Assembly (NCBI RefSeq): GCF_002813325.1
Contig: NZ_PHUG01000001.1
Coordinates: 3,720,001-3,784,000 of the forward strand
Direction: 5' to 3'
DNA length: 64,000 nucleotides
Source: Janthinobacterium sp. 64
GTDB lineage: Bacteria > Pseudomonadota > Gammaproteobacteria > Burkholderiales > Burkholderiaceae_D
Within the stretch, counting starts at the first letter, position 1, and every line of letters starts with the position of its first letter. The position numbers and the translations under genes were made by a program. Below are positions 17,776-25,890 of the stretch, piece after piece. The notes under the pieces are model-generated. The model did not search any database. It was not told the origin of the DNA and worked only from the letters and a program-made list of their open reading frames with translations.

Positions 17776-20700
17776 ATGAAGCCTCTCGGCATCAAAGCAA
17801 AAGTCGCGCTGGCCACCAGCCTGACCTCGATCGCCATGATCGCGCTGGTCACCATGCTACAGGTACAGCGCATGCGCGCCGACTTCACGCGAGTACTGGT
17901 GAGCCAGCAGTCTGCCCTGATCACCCGCACCGCTGCCGAACTCGACGACAAGCTGGGCATGCTGCTGCAGATCGTCACGCTGACGGCCAGGCAGCAGCCG
18001 CCGGCATTGATCGCCCAGCCCGCCCAATTGCGCGAATACTATTCGCGCCGCTCGATGCTGGTACTGTTCGACGACGTGCTGGTGCTCGATGCGCAAGGCG
18101 CCGTCGTCGCTGACATGCCGCTAGTCACGGGCCGCGCCGGCATCAACGTGGCCGAGCGCGAATATTTCCAGACCGTCTTGCGCACGCGCCAGCCCATGAT
18201 CACCGAGCCGATGCTGGGCAAATCGAGCGGCATGCCCATCGTGCAGATGGTGGCGCCCGTGCTCACGGCCGATGGCCAGGTGGCCGGCGTGGTGATCGGC
18301 GTGCTGCGCCTGTACAAAGACAACTTGCTGGGCCGTTTGCGCACGGAAAAGATCGGCAAGAGCGGCTATTACTTCATCCTCACGCGCGGCGCCGTGCCGC
18401 GTTACGTGCTGCACCCCGATACCAGCCGCTTGCTGCAGCCGCGCCTGCCGAACGCCAACCGGACAACCACCGAGTTGCTGAAGCAAGATGGCGAAGGCAG
18501 CATGGTCAGCACCAACAGCCGCGGCATCACGGCCGTCAACAGCTTCAAGCGCCTGAAATCGGTGAACTGGCTGCTGGCCGCCTCGCTGCCCCTCGACGAT
18601 GCCTTCGAACCGTTCGATGGCGTGCTCTACCGGCTGGTGCTGTGGAGCACCCTCGCCTCGCTGCTGGCCGCGTTTGTTCTGGGCTGGGTCACCGTGCGCC
18701 TGCTGTCGCCGCTGGTGCGCCTGCGCGACACCTTGCTGGCCCTGCGTACCAGCGGCAGCCGCTTCACCCCCGTGCCGGTGCAGCAGCGCGACGAAATCGG
18801 CGAACTGACGGAAGCGTTCAACGGCCTGATGAGCGAACGCGACCGCCTGCAGCAGGAACTCGAAGCGCGCGCGGCGGAACTGGAACAGGAGCGCGACCGG
18901 GCCGAGGCGGCCAACCGGGCAAAGAGCGATTTCGTGGCCAACATGAGCCATGAAATCCGCACGCCCCTCAATGCCGTGCTGGGCATGGTGTACTTATTGG
19001 GCAATACCAGGCTCGATACGGAACAGCGCAAGTATCTGACCATGGTGCGCGTGGCGGGCCAGTCGCTGCTGGGCATCCTCAACGATGTGCTCGACTATTC
19101 GAAGATCGAGGCGCGCCGCATGGAATTGTCGCCCGTCGAATTCGACCTCGACGAGGTCATGAACACGCTGGCCACGACGATGACGATGAATGCGGGCGAA
19201 AAGGAGCTGGAACTGGCCATCGCCGTCGAGCCCGACGTGCCGCGGCGCCTGGTGGGCGACGCCCAGCGCCTGCAGCAAATTCTCGTCAACCTGGCCGGCA
19301 ACGCCATCAAGTTCACGGAAAGCGGCGAAGTGGTGGTGGCCGTCAGCCTGGCCGAGAGCAAGAGCGAGAGCGGCCGCGCCTGGCTGCGCTTCGAAGTGCG
19401 CGACACGGGCATCGGCATGACGGAACTGCAGCAACAGCAACTGTTTGCCGCATTTTCGCAGGGTGACCAGAGCATCACGCGGCGCTTCGGCGGCACGGGC
19501 CTGGGCCTGGCCATCAGCAAGCAGCTGATCCACATGATGGGCGGCGACATCGCCGTGGCCAGCAGCGAAGGCAAGGGCAGCCGCTTCTGGTTCAGCGTGC
19601 CCTTCGAGATGCTGGCGCAGCCGGCCGAAACGCGGCGCACGCCGGCCCTGGGCCAGCTGCGCCTGCTGGTGGCCGACGACAACCGCACCACGCGCGAACT
19701 GATCGTCAAGCTGATCGAGGCCTGGGGCTGGCTGGCCGACGAAGTGGACTCCGGCTTTGCCGCCATCGAACTGTACCGCGAACGCCTGGCGCAGCAGCAA
19801 CCGTACGACGTGGTGCTGGCCGACTGGCACATGCCCGTCATGGACGGCCTGGCCACGGCCAAGGCCATCCGCCAGGCGGCCAGCGGCCAGCGCCAGCCCA
19901 TCGTGGTGATGGTCAACGCCTTCGCCCGCAACCACCTGGAAGAAATCTCCAGCGCGGCCGAGGCCGATGTCGTGCTGATGAAGCCGATCACGGGTTCGAG
20001 CCTGTTCGACGCCCTGCACCAGGCGCTGATCGCCAAGAACGACGGCGGCGAACAGCGCATCCTGCACCAGCCGCTGGGTACGGAACTGGCCGGCGTGCAT
20101 TTCCTGCTGGTGGAAGACAATCATTTGAACCAGGCCGTGGCGCGCGGCATCCTCGAACACATGGGCGCCACCCTGGACGTGGTCGGCGACGGCTTGCAAG
20201 CCGTGGAACGGCTGCGCACGGAAGCGCTGCGCTACGATATCGTGCTGATGGACATGCAAATGCCCGTCATGGACGGCTTCAGCGCGACCCACATCATCCG
20301 CACGGAACTGCGCTTGAACTTGCCCGTGATCGCCATGACCGCCGGCGTGCTGGCGTCCGAGCGCGAGCGCTGCATGACGGCAGGCATCAGCGACTTCATC
20401 GCCAAGCCCGTGGTGGTGGAAGAGATGATGGCAGTCATCCTGCGCCACCTGCCCAAGCGCCCGCCCGTGCAGACGGCCGAGCCGGTGACTGTTGCCGATG
20501 AGGAAGTATTTTCCATGGCGCCGCTGATGCGCGTGATGGGCCGCGATGCGAAGGGGCGCGGCGTGCTGCGGCGCATGGTGGAAGACGCCCTGAACAAGGG
20601 CATGACGCCCGTGCGCGACGCCGAAACCGCGTTGCAATCGGGCCGCCACAGCGACGTGGCGCGCATCCTGCACGGCGTGCGCGGCTCCGTCGGCACCCTG

Positions 20701-20856
20701 GGCACGAAACGCCTGATCCGCGCCGCGTTCGCCACCGAGGAAGCCATCGACGCGGGCCGCCTGGACGAGGTGCCGGCGCTGCTGGCGCACACGGCGCAGG
20801 AGCTGGAACTGGTGCTGGCGGCGGCGGCGAATTGGTTGTCCAGGCTGAAGGATTAA
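17776..20856 (+). CDS. Hybrid sensor histidine kinase (Cache-HAMP-HisKA-HATPase-REC-REC-Hpt)
   Basis: A 1026-residue inner-membrane kinase. A first membrane helix (about residues 9-28) is followed by a periplasmic double-Cache sensor (30-280), a second helix (286-307) and HAMP. A coiled coil leads into the phosphoacceptor block [16 protein letters not shown] with His392. The ATPase domain has [20 protein letters not shown] and [13 protein letters not shown]. Two receiver domains follow, with phosphoacceptors Asp683 ([10 protein letters not shown]) and Asp826 ([10 protein letters not shown]), and a C-terminal Hpt domain with His966 ([10 protein letters not shown]). This BarA-like layout supports a His-Asp-His relay to an unlinked regulator. 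The ligand is not known. It stands alone, divergent from fnr and convergent on modE. Confidence 0.93.
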   Translation: MKPLGIKAKVALATSLTSIAMIALVTMLQVQRMRADFTRVLVSQQSALITRTAAELDDKLGMLLQIVTLTARQQPPALIAQPAQLREYYSRRSMLVLFDDVLVLDAQGAVVADMPLVTGRAGINVAEREYFQTVLRTRQPMITEPMLGKSSGMPIVQMVAPVLTADGQVAGVVIGVLRLYKDNLLGRLRTEKIGKSGYYFILTRGAVPRYVLHPDTSRLLQPRLPNANRTTTELLKQDGEGSMVSTNSRGITAVNSFKRLKSVNWLLAASLPLDDAFEPFDGVLYRLVLWSTLASLLAAFVLGWVTVRLLSPLVRLRDTLLALRTSGSRFTPVPVQQRDEIGELTEAFNGLMSERDRLQQELEARAAELEQERDRAEAANRAKSDFVANMSHEIRTPLNAVLGMVYLLGNTRLDTEQRKYLTMVRVAGQSLLGILNDVLDYSKIEARRMELSPVEFDLDEVMNTLATTMTMNAGEKELELAIAVEPDVPRRLVGDAQRLQQILVNLAGNAIKFTESGEVVVAVSLAESKSESGRAWLRFEVRDTGIGMTELQQQQLFAAFSQGDQSITRRFGGTGLGLAISKQLIHMMGGDIAVASSEGKGSRFWFSVPFEMLAQPAETRRTPALGQLRLLVADDNRTTRELIVKLIEAWGWLADEVDSGFAAIELYRERLAQQQPYDVVLADWHMPVMDGLATAKAIRQAASGQRQPIVVMVNAFARNHLEEISSAAEADVVLMKPITGSSLFDALHQALIAKNDGGEQRILHQPLGTELAGVHFLLVEDNHLNQAVARGILEHMGATLDVVGDGLQAVERLRTEALRYDIVLMDMQMPVMDGFSATHIIRTELRLNLPVIAMTAGVLASERERCMTAGISDFIAKPVVVEEMMAVILRHLPKRPPVQTAEPVTVADEEVFSMAPLMRVMGRDAKGRGVLRRMVEDALNKGMTPVRDAETALQSGRHSDVARILHGVRGSVGTLGTKRLIRAAFATEEAIDAGRLDEVPALLAHTAQELELVLAAAANWLSRLKD

Positions 20857-20865
20857 GCTCGCTTG

Positions 20866-20928
20866 AACCCAAGAGATAAATGCCGGGGTCGTACCCTCAG
20901 GGTACGACCCCAGTCCTTGCTTTGGGTT
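20866..20928. repeat. REP-like palindrome, copy 3, with extended outer arms
   Basis: The 27-bp core at 20885-20911 has arms GGGGTCGTACCC and GGGTACGACCCC around TCA. Outer arms AACCCAA (20866-20872) and TTGGGTT (20922-20928) extend the symmetry. It fills the gap between the convergent kinase and modE genes and touches the modE stop, a position suited to a two-way terminator or transcript stabiliser. Confidence 0.8.
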
Positions 20929-21752
20929 TAGGCGGGCACGCCCAGAATCACGCTCGACGCCTTGAACATCGCCGTCACGCTGCTGCCGATGGCGATGCCC
21001 AGATCGGTACTGCTCTGATTCGTGATGATGGCGGCAATCGTGCCGCCGCGCGGCAAGTCCAGCACCACTTCCGTATTGACGGCGCCCGTCTGCACGCGCG
21101 TCACGGTGCCGGCCAATTGGTTGCGCGCCGAAAAGCGCGCCCCTTCGCTGTCGGCCACGAGGATGATCGACGAGGCCTTGATCAGCGCAAACGCTTCCGC
21201 GCCCGGCGCCAGGCCCAGGCTCTCGCTGCTGCCCTGCGTGACGATGGCAACGATGTGCTGGCCACCGGGCAACTCCAGGGTCACTTCATCGTTGACGGCG
21301 CCCTGTTTCAGTTCGGCCACCTTGCCCAGGAATTGATTGCGTGCCGTGGTTTTCATGGCCATTCTCCGTATGAGTAACAAATCGTCGGCGATGCCTTCCG
21401 CCTGGCTGCCCAGCTGGCGCAGGTAGCGCGCATGCTCGCGCTCGATGATGCGAAAATTGTCGACCAGCTGGCGCCCACGCTGCGTCAGCCGCGTGCCGCC
21501 GCCACCCTTGCCGCCCGTCAAGCGCTCCACCAGCGGCTCGCCAGCCAGGTTGTTCATCGCGTCGATGGCATCCCAGGCCGCCTTGTAGCTCATCTTGACG
21601 AGCTTGGCCGCCTGCGTGATGGAGCCGCACTCGGCGATGGCGCCCAGCAATTCCACCCTGCCGGCGCCGCCCAGATTTTCTCCGCCCACCGTCATCCATA
21701 CCGAACCTTGCAGGCCGATTTCCGCTGCCGCTGATTTATCCAATGCGTTCAC
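20928..21752 (-). CDS. modE: Molybdate-responsive regulator ModE with two Mop domains
   Basis: About 274 residues from a GTG at 21752, chosen because the residues that follow align with the N-terminus of known ModE; this start lies inside the end of modC. A winged helix-turn-helix (AECGSITQAAKLVKMSYKAA) and a basic loop (GGKGGGGTRLTQRG) form the LysR-like DNA-binding domain. Two tandem Mop/TOBE domains follow, starting at TTARNQFLGKV and FSARNQLAGTV, and bind molybdate. It represses molybdate uptake when molybdate is plentiful. It is the last gene of modABC-modE and is likely autoregulated through the operator upstream of modA. Confidence 0.92.
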   Translation of the reverse strand: MNALDKSAAAEIGLQGSVWMTVGGENLGGAGRVELLGAIAECGSITQAAKLVKMSYKAAWDAIDAMNNLAGEPLVERLTGGKGGGGTRLTQRGRQLVDNFRIIEREHARYLRQLGSQAEGIADDLLLIRRMAMKTTARNQFLGKVAELKQGAVNDEVTLELPGGQHIVAIVTQGSSESLGLAPGAEAFALIKASSIILVADSEGARFSARNQLAGTVTRVQTGAVNTEVVLDLPRGGTIAAIITNQSSTDLGIAIGSSVTAMFKASSVILGVPA

Positions 21753-22446
21753 CCAATGCCATGTGGTCTTCCCTGTTATCGATCTGTCCGTCGCGCAAGT
21801 ACAGCACGTGTTCGCCCAGGATGCGCGCATCTTCCGGATCATGGGTGATCAGGATCATGGGCACGTCCAGGCGCTGCTGCCACTGGCTCAGTTCCAGGCG
21901 CATTTTGACACGCAGCGCCGGATCGAGGGCGGCAAATGGCTCGTCGAGCAGCAGCGCGCTCGGTTCGGCCACGAGTGCCCTCGCCAGCGCCACCCGCTGG
22001 CGCTGGCCTCCGGACAACTCGTCGGGGAACTGATGCGCCAGTTCCTGCAAGTGGAAAGCATCGAGCCAATGCTCGACCTTCTGCAATTTTTCGCGCGCGC
22101 GCGGATTGAACCAGCCCCGGCTCAGGCCAAAACCCACGTTCTGGCGCACCGTCAGGTGCGGGAACAGCGCGTAATCCTGGAACAGGTAGGCGACATTGCG
22201 CTGCTGCGGCGGCAAATTGATGCCGGCGGCCGAATCGAACAGGGTGCGTCCATTCAGGCGGATATGGCCTTCGTCCGGCGTAAAGAGTCCGGCAATGGCT
22301 TTCAACGTCATGCTCTTGCCAGCGCCGGAGGGGCCATACACGGCGATGCGCTGGCTGGTCGAGGTGCATTGCACGTGCATGTCGAAGCGGCGTTTTCCGG
22401 AGTGCAAGGTGGCGCGAATGTCGAGGTCGAGTTGCATGGGCGTCAT
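21736..22446 (-). CDS. modC: Molybdate ABC transporter ATP-binding protein, short form
   Basis: A 236-residue ABC ATPase with Walker A YGPSGAGKSMT, Q-loop FQDYALFPHLT, signature LSGGQRQRVALARAL and Walker B LLLDEPFAALD. It powers molybdate import through ModB. Escherichia coli ModC is about 350 residues with a C-terminal Mop domain; here the protein ends right after the nucleotide-binding domain, so that domain is missing. It starts 2 bp after modB with an AAAGGA ribosome site and overlaps the probable start of modE. Confidence 0.93.
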   Translation of the reverse strand: MTPMQLDLDIRATLHSGKRRFDMHVQCTSTSQRIAVYGPSGAGKSMTLKAIAGLFTPDEGHIRLNGRTLFDSAAGINLPPQQRNVAYLFQDYALFPHLTVRQNVGFGLSRGWFNPRAREKLQKVEHWLDAFHLQELAHQFPDELSGGQRQRVALARALVAEPSALLLDEPFAALDPALRVKMRLELSQWQQRLDVPMILITHDPEDARILGEHVLYLRDGQIDNREDHMALGERIG

Positions 22447-22448
22447 CC

Positions 22449-23126
22449 TCAGCGTCCTTTGTGCGCGACGCGCCCGGGCGCCAGGCGGCCAGCCGACAGC
22501 AGCACCACGATGCAGACAACCGAGATGATCACGACCAGCGTATTGGCCACGTCATCCTGGCCCGCCTGCACGGCTTCATACACGGCCACCGACAGGGTCT
22601 GCGTCTTGCCGGGGATGCTGCCGGCCACCATCAGCGTGGCGCCGAATTCGCCCAGCGCGCGCACAAAACCCAGCAGCACGCCGGCGAGGATGCCGCGCCA
22701 GGCCAGCGGCAAAGTCACGCGGAAAAAGATGGCCATTTCCGAGATGCCCAGCACGCTGGCCGCCTGCTCCAGTTGCCCGTCGACGGCCTCGAAGGCGGCG
22801 CGCGCGGGCTTGAAGACGAGGGGAAAGGCCACCACGGTGGAAGCGATGACGGCGCCCTGCCAGGTAAAGATGAGGTTGATGCCGAAGTTGTCCTGCAGCC
22901 AGATGCCCAAGGTGCCGCGCCGGCCCAGCAGCACCAGCAGGTAATAGCCGAGCACGGTGGGCGGCATCACCATCGGCAGGGTCAAGAGGGCGTCGAGCAG
23001 CTCGCGCCCGGGAAAACGCGTGCGCGCCAGCAGATAGCCCGTACCGATGCCGAGCAACAAATTGAGCGCCGTGGCCCAGGCCGCTACTTTGAGCGACAGG
23101 GCCAGCGCGGTCCAGGCGATATCCAT
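22449..23126 (-). CDS. modB: Molybdate ABC transporter permease
   Basis: A 225-residue inner-membrane permease with about five to six membrane segments. The ABC-coupling EAA loop reads EQAASVLGISEMAIFFRVTLP, then RALGEFGATLMVAG, both typical of ModB. It forms the molybdate channel with ModC. It lies 15 bp after modA and 2 bp before modC, so the three form one operon. Confidence 0.95.
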   Translation of the reverse strand: MDIAWTALALSLKVAAWATALNLLLGIGTGYLLARTRFPGRELLDALLTLPMVMPPTVLGYYLLVLLGRRGTLGIWLQDNFGINLIFTWQGAVIASTVVAFPLVFKPARAAFEAVDGQLEQAASVLGISEMAIFFRVTLPLAWRGILAGVLLGFVRALGEFGATLMVAGSIPGKTQTLSVAVYEAVQAGQDDVANTLVVIISVVCIVVLLSAGRLAPGRVAHKGR

Positions 23127-23141
23127 GTGCCGTCGTTTGCT

Positions 23142-23900
23142 TTATGGCTTTTTAAATCCGTACTTGGCGAGGATGGCTTGCGCCGGCGCCGTCTGCAGGT
23201 AGCTGACGAAGCGCTTCGCTTCGGCCGCATTGCCGCTGCCCTTGATGGTGGCGATCGGGTACAGCACGGGTGCGTCCAGAGGCACCTCCAGCACCACGTT
23301 GACCTTGTCTTTCATGATGGCCGCGTCGGTGGCGTAGACAAAGCCCGCGTCGACTTCGCCGCGCGCCACATAGTCGAGCGACTGGCGCACGTTCTGCGTG
23401 CCGATGGCTTTAGGTTGCACGGCGTCCCACAGCTTGGCCTTCTTCAGCGCGCCTTCGGAGTAACGGCCGACGGGCACGCTGGCCGGGTTGGCGATCGCCA
23501 CGCGGGTCACGCCCTTGTGCGTCAGATCGGTCAGGCTCTTGATGCCCAGCTTGCTATCGTGCGGCACGATCAGCACCAGGCTGTTGCCGACGAAATCCTG
23601 GCGGTCGGCCGGCAGCACCAGGCCCTGCTTTTGCGCCGCATCCATGGTTTCCTGGTCGGCCGAAGCAAACACATCCACGGGCGCGCCCTTGACGATCTGC
23701 TGCAGCAGCACGCCCGAGGCGGCAAAGTTCAAGGACACCTTGCTGCCCGGATATTGCGCCTCATAACTTTGCGCAGCCTCCTTGAACGCATTCGTCAGGC
23801 TGGCCGCAGCCGACACCACCACTTCGCCGGCAACGGCGGAGGTGGCGGCGCTAGCGAGCAGAGCGGTGCCAAGCAGGCGGGCGAGGGAGGTGAGGCGCAT
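23142..23900 (-). CDS. modA: Molybdate-binding periplasmic protein
   Basis: A 252-residue protein. The ATG at 23900 opens a Sec signal peptide (MRLTSLARLLGTALLASAAT, cleavage near AVAGE). The mature start EVVVSAAASLTNAFKE is the ModA signature that holds oxyanion-binding serines, and FAASGVLLQQI and DVFASADQETM follow. It captures molybdate or tungstate for ModB. A ModE-like operator lies 37 bp upstream. Confidence 0.96.
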   Translation of the reverse strand: MRLTSLARLLGTALLASAATSAVAGEVVVSAAASLTNAFKEAAQSYEAQYPGSKVSLNFAASGVLLQQIVKGAPVDVFASADQETMDAAQKQGLVLPADRQDFVGNSLVLIVPHDSKLGIKSLTDLTHKGVTRVAIANPASVPVGRYSEGALKKAKLWDAVQPKAIGTQNVRQSLDYVARGEVDAGFVYATDAAIMKDKVNVVLEVPLDAPVLYPIATIKGSGNAAEAKRFVSYLQTAPAQAILAKYGFKKP

Positions 23901-23936
23901 GATCGTATCCTTGTAAAGTGAACGGTGAACAAGGAG

Positions 23937-23960
23937 CGTAATATACACGCATATACAACG
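23937..23960. promoter_or_regulatory. ModE-like operator upstream of modA
   Basis: On the minus strand the 24-bp site reads CGTTGTATA-TGCGTG-TATATTACG. It has the same length and dyad form as the Escherichia coli modA operator (CGTTATATT-N6-TACATAACG, from memory). It sits 37 bp before the modA start, as expected for repression by the ModE encoded in the operon. Confidence 0.75.
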
Positions 23961-24009
23961 TTCTGCCATGGCGCAAGTCAAGACGGCTGAACTTGCTTCA
24001 AGCGCAGTC

Positions 24010-25023
24010 TTAAGCGGCCACTTTCTCACTGTCCAGGTCATCCTTGCGCCGCGCATAGCGCTGCGCAATCACGGCGCAAATCATCAATTGAATCTGGTGA
24101 AACAGCATCAGCGGCAAAATCACCATGCCCAGCGAATGCGTGGCAAACAGCACCTTGGCCATCGGTACGCCGCTGGCCAGGCTTTTCTTCGAACCGCAAA
24201 AGACGATGGCGATCTCGTCTTCCTTGTTAAAACCCAGGCGGCGGCTGATGAACGTCATCAGGCCCAGGACCAGCGCCAGCAGCAAGATGCTGAACACGCC
24301 CAGCGCCACCAGCGTTTCCACCGAAATCGTGTGCCACAGGCCTTCGCTGACGGCTTCGCTGAAGGCCGTGTAGACCACCAGCAAGATTGAACCCTGGTCA
24401 ACGTATTTCAGGGTGGCTTTATGGCGGTCGACCCAGCGACCGATCCAGCGGCGCAGGAACTGGCCAGCCAGGAAGGGCAGCAGCAGCTGCATGACGATGG
24501 ACAGCACGGCATCGACCGACGACTTGCTTGCCCCGCCTTTCGCCACCAGCAAGCCGACCAGGATGGGGGCAAGAAAAATGCCGATGAAATTCGAGGCCGA
24601 GGCGCTGCAGATGGCGGCCGGCACATTGCCGCGCGCCATGGCCGTCAGCGCGATCGACGACTGCACGGTCGACGGCAGGGCGCACAGAAACAAGATGCCC
24701 ACGTACAACTCGGGTGTGAGAAAAGTCAGCGCCAGCGGCCGCAGGGCCAGGCCCAGCAAGGGAAACAAAATGAACGTGCTAGCCAGCACCAGCAAATGCA
24801 GGCGCCAATGCATGACGCCGGCCACCACGGCTTCGCGCGACAGCTTGGCGCCATGCAGGAAGAACAGGGCGCCGATGGCGACGGTGGTGACGTGGCCGAA
24901 GACCACGGCCGTCTGGCCCGTGCAGGGCAGGAAACTGGCCAGCGCCACGGTGACGAGCAGGGCGATGGTGAAATTATCGGGTTTCAGATTGCGCAACAGG
25001 GCAGCGGGAGAAAAAGAAGACAT
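24010..25023 (-). CDS. Bile acid:sodium symporter family transporter (YfeH/SLC10A7-like)
   Basis: A 337-residue protein from the ATG at 25023, with about ten membrane segments. GALFFLHGAKLSREAV, FLCALPSTVQSSIALTAMARGN and FCGSKKSLASGVPMAK are signature blocks of the SBF-like YfeH branch of the bile-acid symporter family. It probably exchanges an organic anion with sodium or protons; the substrate cannot be told from sequence. It precedes modA on the same strand, 109 bp away, but the ModE operator in between suggests separate transcription. Confidence 0.85.
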   Translation of the reverse strand: MSSFSPAALLRNLKPDNFTIALLVTVALASFLPCTGQTAVVFGHVTTVAIGALFFLHGAKLSREAVVAGVMHWRLHLLVLASTFILFPLLGLALRPLALTFLTPELYVGILFLCALPSTVQSSIALTAMARGNVPAAICSASASNFIGIFLAPILVGLLVAKGGASKSSVDAVLSIVMQLLLPFLAGQFLRRWIGRWVDRHKATLKYVDQGSILLVVYTAFSEAVSEGLWHTISVETLVALGVFSILLLALVLGLMTFISRRLGFNKEDEIAIVFCGSKKSLASGVPMAKVLFATHSLGMVILPLMLFHQIQLMICAVIAQRYARRKDDLDSEKVAA

Positions 25024-25167
25024 GCGGTAGCCTGGTAGCGGCCCAGCCTTGCAACACTGCGCCATGGATGACAAAAAGCGCCGGAAACGGCGCCAGTGCT
25101 GGCTATTCTAACCCTATTGCCGAGCTACCTGCCTGTCAGCTGGCGTGGCTTGTGGACACAATGGCAC

Positions 25168-25195
25168 AAAAAAATGCCCTGTCCGCAGACAGGGC
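25168..25195 (-). terminator. Intrinsic terminator of the BON-domain gene
   Basis: On the minus strand the stem GCCCTGTC/GACAGGGC (8 bp, loop TGCG) at 25195-25176 is followed by A and then a run of seven T (25174-25168). It lies about 42 bp after the stop of the gene at 25238-25600. Confidence 0.88.
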
Positions 25196-25237
25196 AACCC
25201 GGAGTAAAGTACAGCGCGAGGCGTTACCGCGAGGGGA

Positions 25238-25600
25238 TTAACCGGCGGCTTTGACTTTCAGCTCGTTCTTGATTTCTTTCACGCCGCTCACGGAAGCGAC
25301 GATCTGCACGACGCGGTCACCCGCTTCGGCACTCGGCACGTCGCCCGACAGGACGACCACACCTTGCTGGGTTGCTACCTTGACTGGCAGGGCAGCGGCT
25401 TGCGCATCGGCGCTCAGGGCGGCCTTGGCCGAGGAAGTGATGGTTTCATCAGGGACGGCAGCGGCAGCGTTGGCGGCCACGACGGTGTCAGCAGGAGCTT
25501 GTGCTTTTGGGGCGGAGTCAGCTGCATGCGAAGCGGTGATCGAGGCGCCCGACAGAACGATAGCGGCAACCAGGGTATTGAACAGTTTCGATGTTTGCAT
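25238..25600 (-). CDS. Periplasmic BON-domain protein, probable GlrR/sigma-54 target
   Basis: A 120-residue protein. The ATG at 25600 has a GAGG ribosome site. A signal peptide (LVAAIVLSGASITASHAA) is followed by an Ala-rich linker and one BON domain (about residues 55-118) with the typical VKVATQQGVVVLSGDVPS and VKEIKNELKV strands. BON proteins of the OsmY type are periplasmic and linked to envelope or osmotic stress. The upstream region has a perfect sigma-54 promoter, an IHF site and two GlrR-type boxes, and glrR itself ends at 25878. It is monocistronic, with its own terminator. The biochemical role of the protein is unknown. Confidence 0.9.
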   Translation of the reverse strand: MQTSKLFNTLVAAIVLSGASITASHAADSAPKAQAPADTVVAANAAAAVPDETITSSAKAALSADAQAAALPVKVATQQGVVVLSGDVPSAEAGDRVVQIVASVSGVKEIKNELKVKAAG

Positions 25601-25687
25601 GGTAGTTCCTCTCAATGAAGTTAAAAGCTTCTTACTTGGCTATAGCAATAAACAGCAACACTATGAAGCGTCACATCTACCCATACA

Positions 25688-25702
25688 GCAAGCACCGTGC
25701 CA
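25688..25702 (-). promoter_or_regulatory. Sigma-54 (-24/-12) promoter of the BON gene
   Basis: On the minus strand TGGCACG-GTGC-TTGC, followed by T, matches the RpoN consensus TGGCACG-N4-TTGCW exactly. It predicts a start site near 25676 and a leader of about 76 nt before the ATG at 25600. Confidence 0.9.
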
Positions 25703-25721
25703 GCTTTTAATTTCCCTTCAA

Positions 25722-25734
25722 AATCAATAACTTA
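25722..25734. promoter_or_regulatory. IHF consensus site
   Basis: AATCAATAACTTA fits WATCAA-N4-TTR with no mismatch. It lies between the sigma-54 promoter and the activator boxes, centred near -52, where DNA bending would bring GlrR to the polymerase. Confidence 0.65.
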
Positions 25735-25795
25735 CATTCGACATCGATTTTTCCAGCGCGTTTCCGCCGGATCTGGCCCGAAAATCGGGGCTTTT

Positions 25796-25813
25796 TGTCG
25801 CCAGACAGCGACA
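25796..25813. promoter_or_regulatory. GlrR (QseF) box 1
   Basis: TGTC-GCCAGACAGC-GACA is an exact TGTC-N10-GACA site, the motif bound by GlrR in enterobacteria. It is centred about 128 bp upstream of the predicted start site of the BON gene. Confidence 0.8.
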
Positions 25814-25872
25814 AGGTCTCGCAACAATATCAATGTTTTAAGATAAGTCGTTGATTATGAATACTTTATTTT

Positions 25873-25890
25873 TGTCGCTATTCAGCGACA
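25873..25890. promoter_or_regulatory. GlrR (QseF) box 2, overlapping the glrR stop
   Basis: TGTC-GCTATTCAGC-GACA is a second exact TGTC-N10-GACA site, centred about 205 bp upstream of the predicted BON start site. It contains the glrR stop codon (25878-25880), so the last glrR codons are part of the enhancer. Confidence 0.8.
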
